Counted from the first letter of the stretch, positions 20,190 through 30,502 are shown. The stretch is DNA of 64,000 nucleotides from Solirubrobacteraceae bacterium (GCA_030447505.1 JAUJOT010000005.1:112293-176292); one strand, 5' to 3'. The notes: generated by a model from the sequence alone, not told the origin. Translations and numbers: made by a program.

Positions 20190-20474
20190 CTACTCGTCCG
20201 GCCAGCGGCCGTGCTCGTCGAAGTAGACGCGCGCGGCCTCTTCCTCGTCGCGCTCGCGGTCGCCGCTGACGCCGACGCGATACAGCACGTTGAGCAGCAG
20301 GATCGAGCCCGCGACGCCGATCCCCATCGCAAGGCCCTCGAGGCCGTTGATCGAGGGGTTGAAGATCAGGACGATCACGCCCGCGAGGAAGATGACCGCA
20401 GGCAGCACGTAGCGCACCGCGAGCATCGTGTTCGCGCTGCGCTTGTCGCTGCTGGTCGCCATGTCGGTCGGCAT
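20190..20474 (-). CDS. small two-helix membrane protein of unknown function
   Basis: A 94-aa protein with two hydrophobic segments (about residues 18-40 and 48-66) and a charged cytoplasmic-type tail, RERDEEEAARVYFDEHGRWPDE, whose final WPDE-like end looks deliberately conserved. No family is recognised with certainty. The ATG at 20474 is used; the ATG at 20462 (fifth codon) is possible. It converges with leuA and is followed upstream by the patatin gene on the same strand with a 31-bp gap, so the two may be co-transcribed. Confidence 0.6.
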   Translation of the reverse strand: MPTDMATSSDKRSANTMLAVRYVLPAVIFLAGVIVLIFNPSINGLEGLAMGIGVAGSILLLNVLYRVGVSGDRERDEEEAARVYFDEHGRWPDE

Positions 20475-20505
20475 ACCCGCGTTGAGACCTTCGGCGCCCG
20501 GCCCG

Positions 20506-21483
20506 TCAGCCGGTCGCTGCGCAGATCTCCAGTCCCTGCGCGTAGCCGCCCGCGAGCACCTCCTCGCGCCGGCTCGCGTTCATCAGGTTCGGTCCCATGA
20601 CGCGCGCGATGTTGTGTGCCGGGCCGATCATCCGCACCCTCGCACCGCGGTTGCGCAGCGCGAGCGTCTCGAGCGCGGCCGTGCTGCCGGCGATCGCGCG
20701 CAGGAGCCCGAACGCAGACGCCATCGCGATGTCGAGGCTCATGATCGGGTTCAGGCACAGGACCTGGGTCGCGCGCCCGGCGGGCGCGATGTCGAGGTTC
20801 GTGTTGCTCCAGACGCCGCCGTCGACGTACTCGCGCCCGCCGATCTTGACCGGCGCGAAGATCCATGGCACCGAGCAGGACGCCTGCACGGCCTCGGCGA
20901 CCGTCGCGTCGGGTGCGCCCGGCGCGCCGAACACGACACGGCGCCCGTTGCCCCGGTCGACTGCGACGACGCGCAGGCGCCCGTCGAAGCGCGCGCCGGA
21001 CCGCTCGATCCCTTCGCGGATCGCCTGCAGCGAGGTGTCGCTGCCGGGCACGCGCCCGAGCAGCGCGGCGCGCAGCGCGGTGCTGCCGCTGGAGCCGGCG
21101 GCGAGCGCCACCGGCGCCAGCGGCGTCGCCGCCACGCCCGCGAGCCGCACCGCCTCGCGACCCACGCTGCGCAGGATCGAGCGCGGCAGCGGCAACCACT
21201 GGGCGGCCAGCCGCGAGGACGTCTCCGCGGCGACGTCCGCGGCCGCGTCGCCGGACGGCAGCCCGAGCAGTGCGGACTGGCGTGGACGGCGCGGTCGCTG
21301 ACCCGCGGCGAGCGCCGCCGCGACGAGTGAGCCCGCCGACGTGCCGACGAGCGACTCGGTCGTGCGGAAGTCGTGCCCCGTGGCGTCCTCGACTCCCGCG
21401 AGCAGGCCGCTCGTCCAGGCCTCGCCGAGCGTTCCACCGCTCGCCAGCACGAGGACGTCGGGTGTCAGGCAGGCGTCCGCCAC
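20506..21483 (-). CDS. patatin-like phospholipase
   Basis: A 325-aa serine hydrolase with the patatin catalytic dyad: the nucleophile elbow GTSAG (Ser49) and the Asp in EYVDGGVWSNTNLD (about residue 225). The oxyanion loop at the start reads LASGGTLGEAW, a slight variant of the usual GGGxRG. Such enzymes cleave acyl chains from lipids; the physiological lipid is unknown. The start is GTG 21483. There is no signal peptide. The middle Ala/Leu-rich region (residues 60-150) may touch the membrane. Confidence 0.8.
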   Translation of the reverse strand: MADACLTPDVLVLASGGTLGEAWTSGLLAGVEDATGHDFRTTESLVGTSAGSLVAAALAAGQRPRRPRQSALLGLPSGDAAADVAAETSSRLAAQWLPLPRSILRSVGREAVRLAGVAATPLAPVALAAGSSGSTALRAALLGRVPGSDTSLQAIREGIERSGARFDGRLRVVAVDRGNGRRVVFGAPGAPDATVAEAVQASCSVPWIFAPVKIGGREYVDGGVWSNTNLDIAPAGRATQVLCLNPIMSLDIAMASAFGLLRAIAGSTAALETLALRNRGARVRMIGPAHNIARVMGPNLMNASRREEVLAGGYAQGLEICAATG

Positions 21484-21640
21484 GATCCATCAGCGTACCC
21501 CCGGCCGCCCTCCGGTTTCGAGCACCGCCGCGCGGCCGCGCCGAGCTCGGAGAGAGGTCGTGCAAGCGTCATCAAGAGCTGGTTCGGCGCTGGGCGTCGA
21601 CCGCCAGCGGCGCGAAGTCTCGATCAGACCAGGACCGGCT

Positions 21641-21666
21641 GTATGCGATAGCGTACAAACGTATGG
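21641..21666 (+). promoter_or_regulatory. -10 box and possible operator before the XRE-cupin gene
   Basis: TAGCGT (21649-21654) lies 8 nt before the ATG at 21663. Around it are three related half-sites: GTATGC (21641-21646), GCGTAC (21651-21656, inverted with respect to the first, one mismatch) and CGTATGG (21660-21666). They overlap the promoter, as expected of an autoregulated repressor operator; this is inference. Confidence 0.4.
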
Positions 21667-22253
21667 CAACCACGATCGAGCATCCGAACCCGATCGGCCC
21701 GCGGATCCGCGCGCTGCGCGACGCGATGGCGCTCTCCTTGCGCGACCTCTCCGAGCGCAGCGGTGTCAGCGCGCCGATGCTCAGCCAGGTCGAGCGCGGC
21801 GAGACGAGTCCGACGCTCGCGATCGCCGCGCGGATCGCGGCAGGCCTGGAGCTGCGCCTGTCGCAGCTGCTGCGCCTCGACGAGGGTGGCCAGGTCGCGA
21901 TCGTCCGTGCGAGCGAGCGCCGGCCGGGGACGAGCGAGCCCACGACCGGCCACAGCGCCGAGATCCTGACCCCGCCGCTGCCCGGACAGCGCGCCGAGCT
22001 CTCGCGCCACGTGCTGGCGCCGGGCGCGGTGACCGGCGGCGCCGGCGATCCGCCGATGCACGAGGCCGGCAGCCGCGAGAGCGCGCTCGTCCAGGAGGGG
22101 CGCGTCGTGCTGCAGATCGACGGCGAGCGCCACGAGCTGGCGGCGGGCGACTGCGTCACCTTCGACGCCGACCTGCCCCACCACTTCGAGAACCCCGGCA
22201 GCGACGACGCGATCCTGCTCGCCGTCGTCTGCGCCGGCCTACGCAGGAGCTGA
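21663..22253 (+). CDS. XRE family transcriptional regulator with cupin sensor domain
   Basis: A 196-aa regulator. Residues about 11-65 are a helix-turn-helix of the Cro/CI type ([36 protein letters not shown]). Residues about 115-190 are a cupin barrel ([23 protein letters not shown] split around the metal-binding HE, and [12 protein letters not shown]). Proteins of this build sense small metabolites. It ends 4 bp before leuC, so it is probably transcribed with the leucine genes and may control them; the ligand is unknown. Confidence 0.85.
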   Translation: MATTIEHPNPIGPRIRALRDAMALSLRDLSERSGVSAPMLSQVERGETSPTLAIAARIAAGLELRLSQLLRLDEGGQVAIVRASERRPGTSEPTTGHSAEILTPPLPGQRAELSRHVLAPGAVTGGAGDPPMHEAGSRESALVQEGRVVLQIDGERHELAAGDCVTFDADLPHHFENPGSDDAILLAVVCAGLRRS

Positions 22254-22257
22254 CCGC

Positions 22258-23619
22258 ATGAACGCAGCCGAGCCGACGACGCTGTTCGACAAGATCTGGG
22301 CCGCCCACGAGGTGGCACCGGGCCTGCTGTGGATCGACCTGCACCTCGTCCACGAGGTCACGAGCCCACAGGCCTTCGACGGGTTGCGGCTCGCCGGCCG
22401 CAGGGTCCGCCGACCCGATCGCACGCTCGCCACCGCCGATCACAACGTGCCGACCGACGGCACTCCAACCGTCGCGCTGATCGCCGACCAGCTCAGCCGC
22501 GTGCAGGTCCAGACGCTCGAGCGCAACTGCGAGGAGTTCGCCATCCCCGTGTACTCGCTGGGCTCAGAGCGCCAAGGCATCGTGCACGTCATCGGCCCCG
22601 AGCTCGGCGTGACGCAGCCGGGGATGACGATCGTCTGCGGCGACAGCCACACCGCGACGCACGGCGCGTTCGGAGCGCTGGCCTTTGGGATCGGCACGAG
22701 CGAGGTCGAGCACGTGCTCGCGACGCAGTGCCTCGTCGCGCCCAAGCCGCGCTCGATGCGCATCGGCTACGTCGGCGAGCTCGGGTTCGGCGTCACCGCG
22801 AAGGACCTGATCCTCGCGACGATCGGGCAGATGGGCGTCGACGGCGCGGCAGGTCACGTCGTCGAGTTCGCCGGGCCCGCGATCGCGTCACTGTCGATGG
22901 AGGGCCGCATGACCGTCTGCAACATGACGATCGAAGGCGGCGGCCGGGCCGGGATGGTCGCGCCCGACGAGACGACGTTCGCGTGGGTCGCCGAGCACGC
23001 CGGGATCGAGATCCCCGGCGCGTGGCGTGAGCTGCGCAGCGACGAGGGCGCGACGTTCGACCGCGAGATCACGGTCGACGCAGGCAGGATCAGCCCGCAG
23101 GTGACCTGGGGCACCGCGCCCGACATGGTCGCCGGGGTGGCCGAGGCCGTGCCGGAGCCGACGACGGAGGGACACGAGCGCGCGCTGCACTACATGGGCC
23201 TCGAGGCCGGCACGCCGATCGAGGAGATCGCGGTCGACCGCGTGTTCATCGGCTCGTGCACGAACAGCCGGATCGGCGACCTGCGCGTCGCGGCGGAGGT
23301 CGTCAAGGGCCGGACGGTGGCCGACAGCGTCCACGCGATGGTCGTGCCGGGCTCGGCGCAGGTCAAGGCGCAGGCCGAGCGCGAGGGCCTCGACGAGATC
23401 TTCCGCGCGGCCGGCTTCGACTGGCGCGGTGCGGGCTGCTCGATGTGCCTGGGGATGAATCCCGACACGCTGGAGCCCGGGGAGCGCTGCGCGTCGACGT
23501 CCAATCGCAACTTCGAGGGCCGTCAGGGCCGCGGCGGCCGGACGCACCTCGTCTCCCCGCAGATGGCGGCCGCCGCCGCGATCGCCGGCCGCTTCGTCGA
23601 CGTCAGGGACTGGAGCTGA
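22258..23619 (+). CDS. leuC: 3-isopropylmalate dehydratase large subunit
   Basis: A 453-aa aconitase-family subunit that, with LeuD, isomerises 2- to 3-isopropylmalate through a 4Fe-4S cluster. The cluster cysteines are seen in [12 protein letters not shown] and [11 protein letters not shown] (the CxxC pair). The start [13 protein letters not shown] is typical, with [13 protein letters not shown] and the ADHNVPT segment. It follows the XRE-cupin gene by 4 bp and precedes leuD by 3 bp. Confidence 0.95.
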   Translation: MNAAEPTTLFDKIWAAHEVAPGLLWIDLHLVHEVTSPQAFDGLRLAGRRVRRPDRTLATADHNVPTDGTPTVALIADQLSRVQVQTLERNCEEFAIPVYSLGSERQGIVHVIGPELGVTQPGMTIVCGDSHTATHGAFGALAFGIGTSEVEHVLATQCLVAPKPRSMRIGYVGELGFGVTAKDLILATIGQMGVDGAAGHVVEFAGPAIASLSMEGRMTVCNMTIEGGGRAGMVAPDETTFAWVAEHAGIEIPGAWRELRSDEGATFDREITVDAGRISPQVTWGTAPDMVAGVAEAVPEPTTEGHERALHYMGLEAGTPIEEIAVDRVFIGSCTNSRIGDLRVAAEVVKGRTVADSVHAMVVPGSAQVKAQAEREGLDEIFRAAGFDWRGAGCSMCLGMNPDTLEPGERCASTSNRNFEGRQGRGGRTHLVSPQMAAAAAIAGRFVDVRDWS

Positions 23620-23622
23620 GCC

Positions 23623-24192
23623 ATGCAGGCGATCAAGACGTTCAGCGGCCCCGTCAGCGTGCTGGACCGCAGCGACGTCGACACCGACCAGATCATGCCC
23701 AAGCAGTTCCTCAAGCGGGTGCAGCGGACCGGCTTCGGCGAGTTTCTGTTCCACGACTGGGCCAAGGAGCCCGGCTGGGACCTGCCGAAGAACCCGATCC
23801 TCGTCGCCGGCCGCAACTTCGGTTGCGGATCGAGCCGCGAGCATGCGCCGTGGGGACTGCAGGACTACGGCTTCAAGGCCGTGATCGCGCCGTCGTTCGC
23901 GGACATCTTCGCCTCCAACTGCACGAAGATCGGGCTACTGCCGATCGCGCTCTCCGAGCAGGAGGTGCGCGAGCTGATGCAATTGGATCCGACCCAGCCG
24001 GTCGAGATCGACCTCGAGCATCAGCAGGTTCGCTTCGGCGATGCCGTCGCCTCCTTTCAGATCGATCCGCAGACGAAGCACCGGCTGCTCAACGGGCTCG
24101 ACGACATCGCGCTGACGCTCCAGCAGGAGGAGGCGATCGCCGCCTACGAGCGCGAGCGCGAGCGTCGCGGACCTGTCACGACGGCCCTGTAG
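23623..24192 (+). CDS. leuD: 3-isopropylmalate dehydratase small subunit
   Basis: A 189-aa partner of LeuC carrying the swivel domain. Signatures include DRSDVDTDQIMPKQFLKR and the GRNFGCGSSREHAPWGL active-site loop, then FADIFASNCTKIGLLPI. The length is normal for the bacterial form. It starts 3 bp after the leuC stop and ends 2 bp before a methyltransferase gene. Confidence 0.95.
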   Translation: MQAIKTFSGPVSVLDRSDVDTDQIMPKQFLKRVQRTGFGEFLFHDWAKEPGWDLPKNPILVAGRNFGCGSSREHAPWGLQDYGFKAVIAPSFADIFASNCTKIGLLPIALSEQEVRELMQLDPTQPVEIDLEHQQVRFGDAVASFQIDPQTKHRLLNGLDDIALTLQQEEAIAAYERERERRGPVTTAL

Positions 24193-24194
24193 AG

Positions 24195-24956
24195 GTGGGG
24201 CTCGTCCGGGACTGGAACGCCGACGCGTACCACCGTGTCTCGGGCCCGCAGGTCGCGATGGCCGCGGCGGTGCTCGATCGCCTCGAGCTGCACGGCGACG
24301 AGACGGTGCTCGACGCGGGCTGCGGCTCGGGCCGCGTCACACGGCTGCTGCTCGAGCGGCTGCCGCAGGGCCGCGTGATCGCCGTCGACGCGTCACCCGA
24401 CATGGTCGCGCGCGCGCGCGAGGAGTTGGGCGGCGACGCTGACGTGCGCCAGGCCGACCTCGCGCAGCTGCGGCTCGCGCCTGGCGAGCAGGTCGACGCG
24501 ATCTTCTCCAACGCCACGTTTCACTGGCTGCCCGACCACGACGCGCTGTTCGCCGCGCTGGCGGCGGCGCTGCGCGCAGGCGGCCGGATGAGCGTGCAGT
24601 GCGGGGGGGAGGGCAACGTCGCCGGCGTCCACGCGGCGGCGTTGCAGGCCGCCGCCGACTGTGCTCTGGGCGACCGCTTCGCCGGCTGGCCGCGCCCTTG
24701 GAACTTCGCAGGGCCGGAGCAGACCGAGGCGCGCCTGCGGGCGGCGGGATTCGCGGACGTGCGCTGCTGGCTTCAGGCCTGGCCGGTCACCCCCGACGAG
24801 CCGCGCGCGTACCTGGAGACGGTCTGCCTCGGCCCCCACCTCGAGCGTCTCGCCGACGACGAGCGCGGGCGCTTCCTCGACGCCGTGATGGCACGCCTCG
24901 GAGAGCGCCCGCTGCTCGACTACGTGCGCCTGAACGTCGTCGCCCGGCGCGGCTGA
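24195..24956 (+). CDS. trans-aconitate 2-methyltransferase-like SAM methyltransferase
   Basis: A 253-aa methyltransferase with motif I VLDAGCGSGRVTRLLLE, DASPDMVARAREEL, and the FSNATFHWLPDH signature seen in Tam-type enzymes (SNAxxxWxPDH). E. coli Tam methylates trans-aconitate, and yeast Tmt1 also accepts 3-isopropylmalate (established). Here the gene lies 2 bp after leuD and just before leuB, the enzyme pair flanking 3-isopropylmalate, so a role with this metabolite or an isomerase by-product is an attractive inference. GTG 24195 matches the family start. Confidence 0.75.
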   Translation: MGLVRDWNADAYHRVSGPQVAMAAAVLDRLELHGDETVLDAGCGSGRVTRLLLERLPQGRVIAVDASPDMVARAREELGGDADVRQADLAQLRLAPGEQVDAIFSNATFHWLPDHDALFAALAAALRAGGRMSVQCGGEGNVAGVHAAALQAAADCALGDRFAGWPRPWNFAGPEQTEARLRAAGFADVRCWLQAWPVTPDEPRAYLETVCLGPHLERLADDERGRFLDAVMARLGERPLLDYVRLNVVARRG

Positions 24957-24977
24957 GGCCGAAAGGCCCTGAGCCAC

Positions 24978-24983
24978 TACCCT
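24978..24983 (+). promoter_or_regulatory. -10 box for leuB
   Basis: TACCCT ends 8 nt before the leuB ATG, the same spacing as at argH. There is no Shine-Dalgarno, so leuB may have its own leaderless transcript in addition to operon read-through. Confidence 0.4.
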
Positions 24984-24991
24984 CCCGCGCC

Positions 24992-26041
<1,050 letters not shown>

Positions 26042-26054
26042 GAGACCACCTTCA

Positions 26055-26996
26055 GTGAAGCAAGCGGACCTCATCTGGATGAACGGGGAGTTCGTCGCCT
26101 GGGAGGACGCGAAGGTTCACGTGCTCACGCACGGGCTGCATTACGGCACGGGCGTGTTCGAGGGCATCCGCTGCTACGACACCGAGGTCGGGCCCGCGGT
26201 CTTCCGCCACCGCGAGCACCTGCAGCGCCTCGGCCGCTCCGCCGAGCTCTACTACATGCCGCTGCCCTACGACGTCGAGGCGCTGCGCGCCGCGACGCAC
26301 GAGCTGATCGGCCGCAACGGGCTTCGCTCCTGCTACATCCGGCCGATCGCGTTTCGCGGCTACGGGCAGATGGGCCTCAACCCGCTCGAGGCGCCCGTCG
26401 ACGTCACGATCGCAGTCTGGGAGTGGGGGGCCTACCTCGGCGAGGAGGGCAAGACGAACGGCATCCGCGCGAAGGTCTCGAGCTGGCGGCGGATCAGCCC
26501 CGGCTCGCTGATCCCGACGGCCAAGGCGTCGGGGCAGTACCTCAACAGCGTGCTGGCGAAGATCGAGTCGCTCAAGGCCGGCTACGAGGAGGCGATCCTG
26601 CTCGACGACCGCGGTCAGGTCTGCGAGGGCTCCGGCGAGAACATCTTCGTCGTCTGGGAGGGCCGCATCGTCACGCCGCCGCCGGCCGCCTCGATCCTCG
26701 ACGGCATCACGCGCAGGTCGGCGATGCAGATCGCGCGCGACCTCGGCATCGAGGTCATCGAGCGCGACATCGCGCGCGCAGAGCTGTACCTCGCCGACGA
26801 GGTGTTCATGACCGGCACCGCAGCCGAGCTCGTGCCCGTCCGCGAGATCGACGACCACATGATCGGCGACGGCACGCCCGGCGAGCTCACGCGCGCGGTG
26901 CAGAGCGCCTTCGAGGATGCGCTGTTCGGCCGCGACGAGCGCTACCGGGAGTGGCTTGACCCGGTGCCCGCGCGCGCCGCGGCGAAGGTCAGTTGA
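26055..26996 (+). CDS. ilvE: branched-chain amino acid aminotransferase
   Basis: A 313-aa fold-type IV PLP enzyme moving amino groups between glutamate and leucine, isoleucine or valine. Signatures: HGLHYGTGVFEGIRCY, RPIAFRGYGQMG, the PLP lysine in PTAKASGQYLN, and EGSGENIFVVW. Its specificity is inferred from the leu/ilv context. The GTG start at 26055 has GGAGA about 9 nt upstream. cimA follows after 12 bp. Confidence 0.95.
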   Translation: MKQADLIWMNGEFVAWEDAKVHVLTHGLHYGTGVFEGIRCYDTEVGPAVFRHREHLQRLGRSAELYYMPLPYDVEALRAATHELIGRNGLRSCYIRPIAFRGYGQMGLNPLEAPVDVTIAVWEWGAYLGEEGKTNGIRAKVSSWRRISPGSLIPTAKASGQYLNSVLAKIESLKAGYEEAILLDDRGQVCEGSGENIFVVWEGRIVTPPPAASILDGITRRSAMQIARDLGIEVIERDIARAELYLADEVFMTGTAAELVPVREIDDHMIGDGTPGELTRAVQSAFEDALFGRDERYREWLDPVPARAAAKVS

Positions 26997-27008
26997 CCGC
27001 TTGACGGC

Positions 27009-28589
27009 ATGACTCGCATCGAGCTCTACGACGCGACGCTGCGCGACGGCATGGGCGGTGGCGGCATGTCGCTGACCGCGGAGGAGAAGGTGCGCCTCGT
27101 GCACCGCCTCGACGACCTCGGCGTCGATCTGATCGAGGCCGGCTTTCCGTCGTCCAACCCAAAGGAGGCGCAGCTGTTCGCGCTGCTCGAGCACGAGCCG
27201 CTCGCGCACGCCACGATCGCCGCCTTTGGCATGACGCGCCGGCGCGCAGTCGCCGCGCACGAGGACGCCGGGCTGCGCGTGCTCGCCGAGTGCTTCGCGC
27301 CCGTCTGCACGATCGTCGGCAAGACGTCGATCAACCACGTCGAGAAGGTCGTGCGCGTCTCGCGCGAGGAGAACCTCGCGATGATCGCCGAGTCCGTCGC
27401 CTTTCTCGTCTCGGAGGGCAAGCGCGTGACCTTCGACGCCGAGCACCTCTTCGACGGCCTGCGCGAGGACCACGACTACGCGATCGAGTGCCTGCGCGCG
27501 GCCGCCGCGGCGGGCGCCGAGCGCCTCGCGCTGTGCGACACGAACGGGTCCTCGCTGCCGAGTCACGTGGCGCGCGCGGTCGCCGACGTCGTGGCGTCCC
27601 TGCCCGGGATGGCGATCGGCATCCACTGCCACGACGACGGCGGCTGCGCCGTCGCCAACACGCTGATCGCCGTCGAGGCGGGCGCGACCCAGGTACAGGG
27701 CACGATGAACGGCATCGGCGAGCGCACCGGCAACGCGAACCTGATCACGATCATCGCCAACCTCCAGCTGAAGATGGGTCACCGCGTCGTCTCCGACGAG
27801 CAGCTGCGCCTGCTGACCGAGACGGCGCACTTCACCGACGAGCTGCTCAACCGCCGGCCGGAGGCCAATCAACCCTACGTCGGAAAGAACGCCTTCGCGC
27901 ACAAGGCGGGCCTGCACGCGGCCGGCATCCGAGCAGATGCGTCGACCTTCGAGCACATCGACCCGGCGCTCGTCGGCAACCGCCGCGACCTGCTCATCTC
28001 CGAGCTGTCGGGCAAGGGCACGGTCGCCGACAAGGCCGAGCGCGCGGGCCTCGAGCTCGACGCGGCGACGACCGCGCGCGTGCTCGAGCGGATGAAGGCG
28101 CTCGAGCATCAGGGCTACCAGTTCGAGGCCGCCGACGGCTCGTTCGAGCTGCTGCTGCGCAAGCAGTCCGGCGACTACGAACCGCTGTTTCGCCTCGAGT
28201 CCTGGCGCGTGACCGCCGAGCAGCACGCCGACGGCGAGGTCAGGACCGAGGCGACGATCAAGATCTGGGTCGACGGCGAGCGCTTTGTCAGCTACGCCGA
28301 GGGCAATGGGCCCGTGCACGCGCTCGACGCCGCACTGCGCGCCGTCATAACCGAGGCCCACCCGCATCTCGCCGACACCTGGCTGACGAACTTCAAGGTC
28401 CGCATCCTCGACGAGACGAAGGGCTCGGACGCGAGGATCAGAGTGCTGATCGACGCCACCGACGGTGAGCAGACGTGGGGCTCGATCGGCGTCTCGACGA
28501 ACCTCATCGCGGCCTCCTGGGTGGCGCTCGTCGACTCGCTCGAGTACGCCGAGCAGCCGAGCCGCGTGCGCGGCGCCGCGGCGCCGTAG
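27009..28589 (+). CDS. cimA: (R)-citramalate synthase
   Basis: A 526-aa member of the LeuA family: LYDATLRDGMGGGGMSLT, metal motif GIHCHDDGGCAVANT, NGIGERTGNANL, and NAFAHKAGLHAAG. The MGGGGMSL loop and the HDDGGCAVANT variant separate citramalate synthase from LeuA. It condenses pyruvate and acetyl-CoA, opening the threonine-independent route to isoleucine, whose next steps use LeuCD and LeuB, all encoded just upstream. The C-terminal LeuA allosteric domain (after about residue 385) probably binds isoleucine. Confidence 0.9.
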   Translation: MTRIELYDATLRDGMGGGGMSLTAEEKVRLVHRLDDLGVDLIEAGFPSSNPKEAQLFALLEHEPLAHATIAAFGMTRRRAVAAHEDAGLRVLAECFAPVCTIVGKTSINHVEKVVRVSREENLAMIAESVAFLVSEGKRVTFDAEHLFDGLREDHDYAIECLRAAAAAGAERLALCDTNGSSLPSHVARAVADVVASLPGMAIGIHCHDDGGCAVANTLIAVEAGATQVQGTMNGIGERTGNANLITIIANLQLKMGHRVVSDEQLRLLTETAHFTDELLNRRPEANQPYVGKNAFAHKAGLHAAGIRADASTFEHIDPALVGNRRDLLISELSGKGTVADKAERAGLELDAATTARVLERMKALEHQGYQFEAADGSFELLLRKQSGDYEPLFRLESWRVTAEQHADGEVRTEATIKIWVDGERFVSYAEGNGPVHALDAALRAVITEAHPHLADTWLTNFKVRILDETKGSDARIRVLIDATDGEQTWGSIGVSTNLIAASWVALVDSLEYAEQPSRVRGAAAP

Positions 28590-28648
28590 GGAGCAGCAGC
28601 GATGCTCCTGATCGCGCGCTTCTCGACGAGCAACGGCGCGTCGTCGCG

Positions 28649-29773
28649 ATGAACGCCGTCGGCCCGGCGACCGACGAGATCCCGCTCGCGCGGCCCGTCC
28701 TCGGCGAGGCCGAGGAGGGCGCCCTGCTCGAGGTCCTGCGCTCGGGCCAGCTTTCGCTTGGCCCACACGTGCTCGCGTTCGAGCAGGCGTTTGCGGCCCG
28801 CCTCGGCGTTTCGCACGCCTGTGCGGTGTCGAGCGGCACCGCCGGGCTGCACCTGGCGCTGCGCGCCGCCGGGGTGTGCGACGGCGACGAGGTCGTCACG
28901 ACGCCGTTCTCCTTCGTCGCCAGCGCGAACGCGCCCGTCTTCGAGCGCGCGCGCCCGGTCTTCGCCGACATCGACGCGCGCACGCTGAATCTCGATCCCG
29001 ACGCGGCGGCCGCTGCCGTCACCGCGCGCACGACGGCGCTGCTGCCCGTCCACGTCTTCGGCTATCCGGCCGACCTGCCCGCCTTCGAGCGCCTCGGGCT
29101 GCCGATCGTCGAGGACGCCTGCGAGGCGCTCGGCGCGATCCACGGCGACGGGACAGCGGTCGGCGGACGCGGCCATCCCGCCGTCTTCGGCTTCTATGCG
29201 AACAAGCAGTTGACGACCGGCGAGGGCGGGATGGTCACGACGGCGGACGCCGCCGTCAAGGCGCAGGTCGACTCGGAGCGAAACCAGGGGCGCGCGCCGG
29301 ACATGGGCTGGCTCGACCACGACCGGCTCGGCTTCAACTACCGCCTCAGCGACCTCGCGTGCGCGCTCGGGCTCGCGCAGCTCGACCGCCTCGACGACAT
29401 GCTCGCCGGCCGCGCCCGCGCCGCCGCGCTCTATCGCGAGGCGCTCGCCGGGATCGAGGGCCTCGAGCTGCCGTGCGAGGACTCCGGCGGGGACCGCCGC
29501 GGCTGGTTCGTCTTCGTCGTCCAGCTCCCGCGCGGCAGCGATCGCGACGCGACGATCCGTGCGCTGCGCGAGCGGGGCGTGCAGTCCAAGCCCTATCTGC
29601 CGGCGATCCATCTCATGACGTACTACCGCGAGACCTTCGGCCACCGCGCGGGCGAGTTCCCGGTATGCGAGGACGTCGCCGCGCGCTCGGTCGCGCTGCC
29701 GTTCTTCCCGCAGCTCAGCGAGAGCCAGATCGCGCGCGTCGCGATGGCACTGCGCGAGGTCCTCGGGCGGTGA
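28649..29773 (+). CDS. DegT/DnrJ/EryC1 family aminotransferase
   Basis: A 374-aa PLP enzyme of the sugar-aminotransferase type: VSSGTAGLHLALRA, PFSFVASANAPVF, VEDACEALGA, and the PLP lysine in YANKQLTTGEGG. These enzymes usually aminate nucleotide-linked keto-sugars, though some act on other ketones. No sugar-nucleotide genes are nearby, so the substrate is open. It follows cimA by 59 bp and may simply be read with the leucine operon. The ATG at 28649 fits the family start IPLARPVLGEAE. Confidence 0.85.
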   Translation: MNAVGPATDEIPLARPVLGEAEEGALLEVLRSGQLSLGPHVLAFEQAFAARLGVSHACAVSSGTAGLHLALRAAGVCDGDEVVTTPFSFVASANAPVFERARPVFADIDARTLNLDPDAAAAAVTARTTALLPVHVFGYPADLPAFERLGLPIVEDACEALGAIHGDGTAVGGRGHPAVFGFYANKQLTTGEGGMVTTADAAVKAQVDSERNQGRAPDMGWLDHDRLGFNYRLSDLACALGLAQLDRLDDMLAGRARAAALYREALAGIEGLELPCEDSGGDRRGWFVFVVQLPRGSDRDATIRALRERGVQSKPYLPAIHLMTYYRETFGHRAGEFPVCEDVAARSVALPFFPQLSESQIARVAMALREVLGR

Positions 29774-29805
29774 TCGCGGTTTCGCCCTGCGGTCGTCGCA
29801 AGCTC

Positions 29806-29818
29806 CGACCTTCGGTCG
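29806..29818. terminator. short hairpin between convergent genes
   Basis: CGACC, loop TTC, GGTCG, between the DegT stop (29773) and the phosphatase stop (29822). The stem is only 5 bp, so the call is weak. Confidence 0.3.
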
Positions 29819-29821
29819 ACG

Positions 29822-30490
29822 TCACAGGCGCAGGTGCCCGCCCTCGTTGAACGTCCGCACCCAGCGGCCGCCGTTTGGCAGCACGACGATTCGCGTCAGC
29901 GAGCCGTTGTCGGCGTGCACGAAGGCGAACGGCCGGCTGTCGCTGGCCTGGCGGCACAGCTCGCCGATGACGCCGCCGTGCACGAACGCGGCGGCGCTCG
30001 CCCCCGGCGCCAGGCCGTCGAGGATCCGCTCGATCCCGGCGCGCGTGCGCTGCGCGAAGCCCTCCATCGTCTCGGCTCCCGGGATGACGTCCCAGCGCTG
30101 TTGCGCGAAGACCTCCGCGACGCGCGGGTCGCGGCGGCGCACGGCGATCCGGAAGGCGCCGCCGTCGAGCTCGCCGAGATGGACCTCGCGCAGCTCGGGC
30201 ACGACGACCGGTGCGAGCCCGGTGGCCGCTGCCAGCGGCGCCGCGGTCTGCGCGGTGCGGCGCAGCGGCGTGACGAAGAGCCCCGCCAGCGGCTCGCTCG
30301 CCAGATGCGCCGCCACCAGCTGCGCCTGGCGCTCGCCGGCCTCCGACAGCGCCGGGTCGGCCTGGCCCTCGAGCAGTTCGAACGGCTGATCCTCGACGGC
30401 CTCCGCCGACGCGCCGTGGCGGACGAGCACGATCTCGATCGAGCCCTCCGGCCGCGAGTAGTCCTCCTGCGGATAGCGCTGGGCGGCCAT
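29822..30490 (-). CDS. histidine phosphatase family protein (phosphoglycerate mutase-like)
   Basis: A 222-aa enzyme with the catalytic LVRHGAS motif near residue 23, LSEAGERQAQLVAAHL, TPLRRTAQTAAPLA, the acid/base Glu region ELREVHLGELDGG, and the second His in AFVHGGVIGELC. These features define the histidine phosphatase superfamily. The substrate (a phosphosugar, nucleotide or protein) is unknown. ATG 30490 is preceded on the minus strand by TACCCT at a 6-nt gap, fitting a leaderless transcript. It diverges from argH. Confidence 0.85.
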   Translation of the reverse strand: MAAQRYPQEDYSRPEGSIEIVLVRHGASAEAVEDQPFELLEGQADPALSEAGERQAQLVAAHLASEPLAGLFVTPLRRTAQTAAPLAAATGLAPVVVPELREVHLGELDGGAFRIAVRRRDPRVAEVFAQQRWDVIPGAETMEGFAQRTRAGIERILDGLAPGASAAAFVHGGVIGELCRQASDSRPFAFVHADNGSLTRIVVLPNGGRWVRTFNEGGHLRL

Positions 30491-30496
30491 CGCGGG

Positions 30497-30502
30497 AGGG
30501 TA
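30497..30502 (-). promoter_or_regulatory. -10 box for the histidine phosphatase gene
   Basis: TACCCT on the minus strand, 6 nt before the ATG; no Shine-Dalgarno is present. Confidence 0.4.

Noticed and set aside
26052..28766. A 904-codon minus-strand frame opposite ilvE and cimA
   Set aside because: Shadow frame; repetitive Arg/Asp/Val composition and no recognisable domain.
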